17,664 nt of DNA from Peptococcaceae bacterium. Lineage in GTDB: Bacteria; Bacillota; Peptococcia; DRI-13; UBA5745. The stretch is from assembly GCA_031264885.1 (NCBI GenBank), contig JAISDM010000075.1:1-17664 (forward strand). Direction: 5' to 3'. Position 1 is the first letter of the stretch, and each line of letters opens with the position of its first letter. This document shows positions 13,031-17,664 of the stretch, piece by piece. Position numbers and translations under genes: made by a program. The notes under the pieces were generated by a model. It had not been told where the DNA came from and ran no database searches. It saw nothing but the letters and a program-made list of their open reading frames with translations.

Positions 13031-16000
13031 ATGAACTTATGGAAAAGTAAGAAAACCGTCGCGTTGATTCTGACCTTGATGATGTTTTTTTCAAACGCGG
13101 CTATTGCCATGGCCGTTCCTGAAAAAGTCCAGGTAGGAAGCGTCAACGGCGTTGTTCAGCAGTATGGATTCGATACTGTGGCGAATAACAGCGGAATCAA
13201 CCGGGCGGCGTTCATACAGGCGCTTTTCGATGCGGATCCGTTGAGCCTGATTCTCTTGGACGCCGGCGTATGGTATGACGTGGAGGGCATTACCCTGGAA
13301 CAGGCGAAGCAGGATTCTTCAAAAACCAATGTACCGCCTGCTGTAACTTATGTACCGATTTTGGACAATGGGACGACCACCAGTCAGGCTGTGGCTGAAC
13401 TCATCGACGATGTGGACTCGGCGAATCTGAGTGATTCGGCTGTGGTGCAATCGCTGTTGGCTCGCTACAACGCGTTGTCAGCCGCGGAAAAAGCTATATT
13501 TGAAACTCAGCAGGCATACCGGGATCTCCAGAACGCAGCCGGCGTGACGCCTAGCGACGCGCCTACGCCCACACCCACACCTCCACCCAGTGAAGGGGAT
13601 GTGACCGTTACGGCCGTCAACTCCATCAACGGCGCGGTGGTCAGAGTGGTTCTGGCCAATGTGACGGGGGGGAATATGCCGGCGCCGGGCGCCTTTACTG
13701 TGACGGACAGCCTGGGCGGCGAATACACGGTCAATACCGTAGGCATTGGCAACACCACTGAGAACGAATATATTCTGACCATTGACCACGCTCCGGAAGG
13801 CGTGGGTATTCTGACGGTCGCCATCAACGGAAGCAGCGCCAACAGAGGTTTCGACACCACGGTGGAAGGTCTGGAATTCGTCATGTCCACCAACGCCACC
13901 AATAACACGCTGCCGGCGGATGGCCGGTCGGTCGCTACCGTAAGCCTGACCGTCAAAAGAGACGGAGAAGTGGCCGAGGACTTCAAAGGTACCGTCAGTT
14001 TCGCGTCAGACAGACTGGCACAATTGTCCAAGGGTGGCGTGGAAGCCTTTGATCACGGCGTGGCCAGCATTCAGGTAACTTCTTTGAATTCACCGCTGGA
14101 AACCATTACCGATACGATCACGGCGACACTGGTTAATACGCCGGACGATACGGCGTTACAAGGCAACAAATACCCGCTGGTGCTTCAATATGTACCCGTG
14201 GCTCAGGGCGGCACTGACGACCGCATCTTTATGGTGAGCGTCACCTCCGACAGCGCCTCTCGTGTTTATGTCACATTCAACAATGCGTATGATCCGGTCA
14301 AACTGACCACGGCGCTGGTCCGGAACGTTTTCCGTGTTTCAAGAGATAAAGACGCGCTTCCTTCTGGGCCGAATTATCTTACGCCGGACGGGTACAGAGC
14401 AGTTCCCAATAGCGAAGGCAAAACCATCGAGCTGCAATTCCGCCAAAGCAACGCTTTGAGAGACAACACCGACATTACCGTTCAAACCCTTGACAGAAGC
14501 AATTACATCATTCCAAATTCCGGATTGACCTTTACGCTGAACGACACCAGCAGACCCGCCATATTGGGCGTTCAGGTGGTGGATATGGGCGTACTGGAAA
14601 TCCAATTTACCGAACCCATCGTGACCAGGGACGTCTTCAGCACGAGCCCGACTGTTCCGGTTTACGCGGGCGCGGTGGGCAACTGGAATCTGAATACGGT
14701 CAACGGCAGACTGACTACGGCCGATATTGAGCTGGACGGCATCGCCATCGGCCGCAGGAACGACAGAGGTGATGTGATCCCTTATACGGCGGGAACCGCC
14801 GGCGGAAGCCCGGTGGATAACAGATCCTATATCACCATTCAATTATCGTCCGCCGGTATCACTCGGCTGCTGAAGCCAGGCGGCCAGGAAAATCTGATTC
14901 AGGCGTCGAACGTGCGGGATTTCGCGGGATTGACAGACGCGGCCAATACTGCCACGACCCAGGAATTCCGGTTCGTAACCCCAGAACCGCCCGGACCTCC
15001 CGCACCGACATTTGCTATGGATTCTCCGGAACAGTTCAGAATTACTTTTGACCAGCAATTACTGGATCCTCTGACAATTGATAACGTCAAATTTGAACAG
15101 CAGGTCGGGGTCACATCCACCGGCGCTCCGAATTATGTGGAGATAGATGTGGTGGCGACCCCAGAAAGCATTAACCAACAAGTCATTCTGACCGACGCTT
15201 CAGATCCGAGAAGGCCCAACACGACTTATCTGCTGGAATTAGCGGCAGACTGGACCGTAGTGAAAGATCTTTTTGTGGAAGCGGATGGCGTCTACGGCAA
15301 TCCGGGCGGAGGCACGATTACTTATTTCACGCCCAATAACAACCGGGTGCGCGTCACTGTTTCTTCCGTTACCGCTAACCCGATCAAAAACAGGTATCAG
15401 GTTGAAATGTTCCCGCGCGAGTACACAGACGTGCGCGTACTGAGTCAGGACGCGAGATCGCCCTATGTGGCCAATGAGCCTGTTTACGACGCCGAGAACA
15501 ACTTGATTAGAGTGGCGATGAACGAGCCGGTTCAAATGAATACATCCGTCAAAACCCTGCCTCTTTCGCCTTCTGGAAATCAAATGAAGCAATCCAGGGT
15601 TGAGTATACAACACGGACAGATCCTTATATCGCCGATGTAGTGCTTAAATACAACGCGATCCCGGTGCCCACGTTCCATTTTGTCAATGAGAACGGCGTG
15701 GATATTAACGGGACGGTCATCGCGGTGGCGGCTGACGATATGTCCTTCGATGTCCGGCCTGCCATTCCTCTGGAATCCGGTCACTGGCAGATGACCATTG
15801 AATCCATTTCCGACGACATCGGGAATACCATCGCGACGGAACCCGTCGACATTTTGCTTGAGGATGAAGTAATCGCGCCCACGGAAGCGGTGCCTTATGT
15901 AGTCTGGGCGGACGCGGTTGACAATATCTACGATCTTCAGGACAACAAATACGTCATTGGGGATATTGTCAGCATCCAATACAGCCAGCTCATGTCCAAC

Positions 16001-17664
16001 GACGTCCTAGTGTCTTCCAACTACACGGTAAACGGCAATCCGCTGCCTACCGGCCTGCTGATCACCTCAGAAACCGCGTATTACGACTGCGAAGATTGCG
16101 ATCCTTATCCCACCACGGGCATAGGCACACTGGTCACCATTCACCTGTCCTACGACTCGCTGGGCAACGTGGATCAGGAATTCGCGCCCAATAATAAAAA
16201 CAATCCTTACAAGCCTATGGAAAGCAATACGCTGATCATCAATCCTAAGGTGACGGACAACAGCGGCAAGACCTTGGAACCGCGCAACAACGCCTTTACC
16301 CTGACCTACCATATTGACGGGATCCGCAATACGCCGCATGTGACCGCTTACTACAATACGTTCAGAGATACTCAGGATCTGCGTAACAGCTACACATATT
16401 TGGCCTCCTTGGAGAGAGCGTTGCTGCCATCTCATACAGTTAGTCCAACCGACGACGAGTTCAACTATGTCAGAGGAGTTGCGTTAATTACACCGTTCTA
16501 TGACCAATGGGGAAGAAGAATAGACAACAACGCAACAGCGTTTGAAAATGAGATTAACGACTACTTCGGAAGGGCAGCTGGCATTGAGTTTGAGGGAAGC
16601 GGCGATTTCATCTTTGAAGTGCCTGCTGACACAACCATTGGAAATAATTCGTCCGGTAATCCCACAACACTTACCATCAATGCGGATAATGCCGTATCTG
16701 TCACGGTCAGCGAAAATCTGACGAAGAACGGCGGAATATTGGAAATTGAAGCGGGCGCCGCTGAATCCGTAGTCGTCAACGCTGCCGTTACCGGTAATGG
16801 TACTCTCACAGTGGAAGCGCCGGAAGCGAAAGCCGTAGAGATCAATGGGGATGTAACAGGCGATGTGATCATTGACGCGAAGAAAGCGGATGTACTCATC
16901 ACTGGCGATATCACCGGCGATTTGATCATTAACGGCATTAAATCAAACACCTTATACATTTCAGCCGGCGTGAAAATTAGTACATTAACCTTGAACGTGG
17001 GCGCCACAGTGGAGAATGCGGGCCATATTGATACTTTGATAGTCGACCTGAATGAAACTGCGGATATTGTCACGTTAAGAGGCGCTTACGCGCGAAACGC
17101 TGCGTCTGTTGGATCCCCCACTCCCGTCGCTACGGTCATTCGATACTTCCGGCAGAGTAGAGTAGATGTGGGTTACATCATCAACAAGACCAACGGCGCG
17201 CTCAAAATCTATCTGAATACTAACGTTGCCGCCATAACGCCTGATCTGGATAAAGACGCGACTTATCCCGCTACGGGAGACACTCCCCAAATCAGCGCGC
17301 TCAAAACAATCTTGCCGCTCTTTAATACGCCGTTGTCCGTAGCGACAAGCACCAGCCTGACCCTGGCGAACTTCAATACGGCCGGGGTGAACATGGCCGC
17401 CTTCGAAAATAATGGCGGCACAGACGCAATAGCCGCTAACGCGATCAGAGTCGCGTCGCCGACCTCATTGCCGGCTAGCGTGTCAACACCTGCCGACGCT
17501 ACAAAAGTGCGCAACGAAATCCAGACTGCGATCAGCGAAACAGTCACCGCCCTGGCTCTCATTAACAGCGCGCTCAAATCTGACAGTTGGGGTACACCTG
17601 ATTTCAATGCCGCGAGACAAAGTGAGTTTTTGGCCAATCTGGATAAAGCAGGTATTTTTGTTAA
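13031..17664 (+). CDS. Giant secreted multidomain surface protein (3' end outside window)
   Basis: Translated by hand, this frame is open from ATG 13031 to the window end: 1544 codons and no stop. AAGGAGGAAA (13015-13024) gives an excellent ribosome-binding site. Residues 1-26 are a signal peptide (KSKK, hydrophobic core, NAAIA). Then come a mixed helical region (30-173), a Pro/Thr linker (174-189), and a series of Thr/Val/Asp-rich segments resembling Ig-like surface modules, for example VLEIQFTEPIV and RITFDQQLLDP, as in SbsA/Big-type domains. A second Pro linker is at 651-659. Two cysteines form CEDC (1020-1023). Residues about 1195-1357 contain short regular strand repeats (VEINGDVTGDVIIDAKKADV) suggesting a beta-solenoid, then a helical part. 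No SLH repeat is in the visible part; one could be at the missing C-terminus. It probably forms an operon with the preceding SLH gene. Role: S-layer or adhesin-like surface structure, by architecture only. Confidence 0.9.
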   Translation, partial: MNLWKSKKTVALILTLMMFFSNAAIAMAVPEKVQVGSVNGVVQQYGFDTVANNSGINRAAFIQALFDADPLSLILLDAGVWYDVEGITLEQAKQDSSKTNVPPAVTYVPILDNGTTTSQAVAELIDDVDSANLSDSAVVQSLLARYNALSAAEKAIFETQQAYRDLQNAAGVTPSDAPTPTPTPPPSEGDVTVTAVNSINGAVVRVVLANVTGGNMPAPGAFTVTDSLGGEYTVNTVGIGNTTENEYILTIDHAPEGVGILTVAINGSSANRGFDTTVEGLEFVMSTNATNNTLPADGRSVATVSLTVKRDGEVAEDFKGTVSFASDRLAQLSKGGVEAFDHGVASIQVTSLNSPLETITDTITATLVNTPDDTALQGNKYPLVLQYVPVAQGGTDDRIFMVSVTSDSASRVYVTFNNAYDPVKLTTALVRNVFRVSRDKDALPSGPNYLTPDGYRAVPNSEGKTIELQFRQSNALRDNTDITVQTLDRSNYIIPNSGLTFTLNDTSRPAILGVQVVDMGVLEIQFTEPIVTRDVFSTSPTVPVYAGAVGNWNLNTVNGRLTTADIELDGIAIGRRNDRGDVIPYTAGTAGGSPVDNRSYITIQLSSAGITRLLKPGGQENLIQASNVRDFAGLTDAANTATTQEFRFVTPEPPGPPAPTFAMDSPEQFRITFDQQLLDPLTIDNVKFEQQVGVTSTGAPNYVEIDVVATPESINQQVILTDASDPRRPNTTYLLELAADWTVVKDLFVEADGVYGNPGGGTITYFTPNNNRVRVTVSSVTANPIKNRYQVEMFPREYTDVRVLSQDARSPYVANEPVYDAENNLIRVAMNEPVQMNTSVKTLPLSPSGNQMKQSRVEYTTRTDPYIADVVLKYNAIPVPTFHFVNENGVDINGTVIAVAADDMSFDVRPAIPLESGHWQMTIESISDDIGNTIATEPVDILLEDEVIAPTEAVPYVVWADAVDNIYDLQDNKYVIGDIVSIQYSQLMSNDVLVSSNYTVNGNPLPTGLLITSETAYYDCEDCDPYPTTGIGTLVTIHLSYDSLGNVDQEFAPNNKNNPYKPMESNTLIINPKVTDNSGKTLEPRNNAFTLTYHIDGIRNTPHVTAYYNTFRDTQDLRNSYTYLASLERALLPSHTVSPTDDEFNYVRGVALITPFYDQWGRRIDNNATAFENEINDYFGRAAGIEFEGSGDFIFEVPADTTIGNNSSGNPTTLTINADNAVSVTVSENLTKNGGILEIEAGAAESVVVNAAVTGNGTLTVEAPEAKAVEINGDVTGDVIIDAKKADVLITGDITGDLIINGIKSNTLYISAGVKISTLTLNVGATVENAGHIDTLIVDLNETADIVTLRGAYARNAASVGSPTPVATVIRYFRQSRVDVGYIINKTNGALKIYLNTNVAAITPDLDKDATYPATGDTPQISALKTILPLFNTPLSVATSTSLTLANFNTAGVNMAAFENNGGTDAIAANAIRVASPTSLPASVSTPADATKVRNEIQTAISETVTALALINSALKSDSWGTPDFNAARQSEFLANLDKAGIFV

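Noticed and set aside
13478..17637. Numerous - strand frames up to 246 codons in the right 4 kb
   Set aside because: All lie opposite the uninterrupted 1544-codon + strand frame, which has a signal peptide and strong ribosome-binding site; the antisense products are compositional shadows.

Overview
The window looks like a chromosome segment of an uncultured or little-studied Bacillota of the clostridial type. The evidence is moderate GC, strong AAGGAGG ribosome-binding sites, housekeeping-type TTGACA/TATAAT promoters, a butyrate-type CoA-transferase, a ferredoxin-fused aldo/keto reductase, S-layer homology (SLH) sequence and dispersed GC-rich palindromes. The taxonomic call is inference; no rRNA or marker gene is present.

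Layout. Positions 17-282 hold no convincing protein but fold into a multi-helix structure closed by a 16-bp helix and ending in an intrinsic terminator: a candidate structured non-coding RNA on the + strand. An aldo/keto reductase with two [4Fe-4S] motifs (290-1402, -) follows. A + strand pair (1688-5340) encodes an FAD/NAD(P)-binding oxidoreductase and, overlapping it by 4 nt, a large polytopic membrane protein of the DUF2298/'YYY' family. The pair has a near-consensus promoter and is bracketed by two copies of one palindromic element in opposite orientations; a piece of a third copy lies at position 1. A - strand series follows (9508 down to 5466): acetyl-CoA hydrolase/CoA-transferase, an orphan tail resembling Rpn/YhgA-type proteins, a DUF2156 protein and an Eis-like GNAT acetyltransferase carrying an in-frame 18-bp minisatellite. 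Further right on the - strand are a TraX-family membrane protein and a small GIY-YIG-like protein. Compact back-to-back promoters at about 10.8 kb separate the latter from a + strand CcbP-like calcium-binding protein.

The right end (11.4-17.7 kb, +) is a cell-surface region. A strong terminator and an 18-bp perfect hairpin precede an SLH-domain protein whose frame opens inside the SLH repeat with no signal peptide. Then comes a secreted giant of at least 1544 codons that runs off the window. It has a signal peptide, Pro/Thr-rich linkers, probable Ig-like domains and a stretch of short beta-strand repeats suggesting a beta-solenoid.

How the genes work together: the clearest unit is the oxidoreductase plus YYY membrane protein, probably a two-component membrane-associated enzyme of unknown substrate. 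The two surface genes probably form a second unit. The four-gene - strand series may be co-transcribed but suggests no single pathway. No CRISPR array, tRNA, rRNA, transposase or phage gene was seen.
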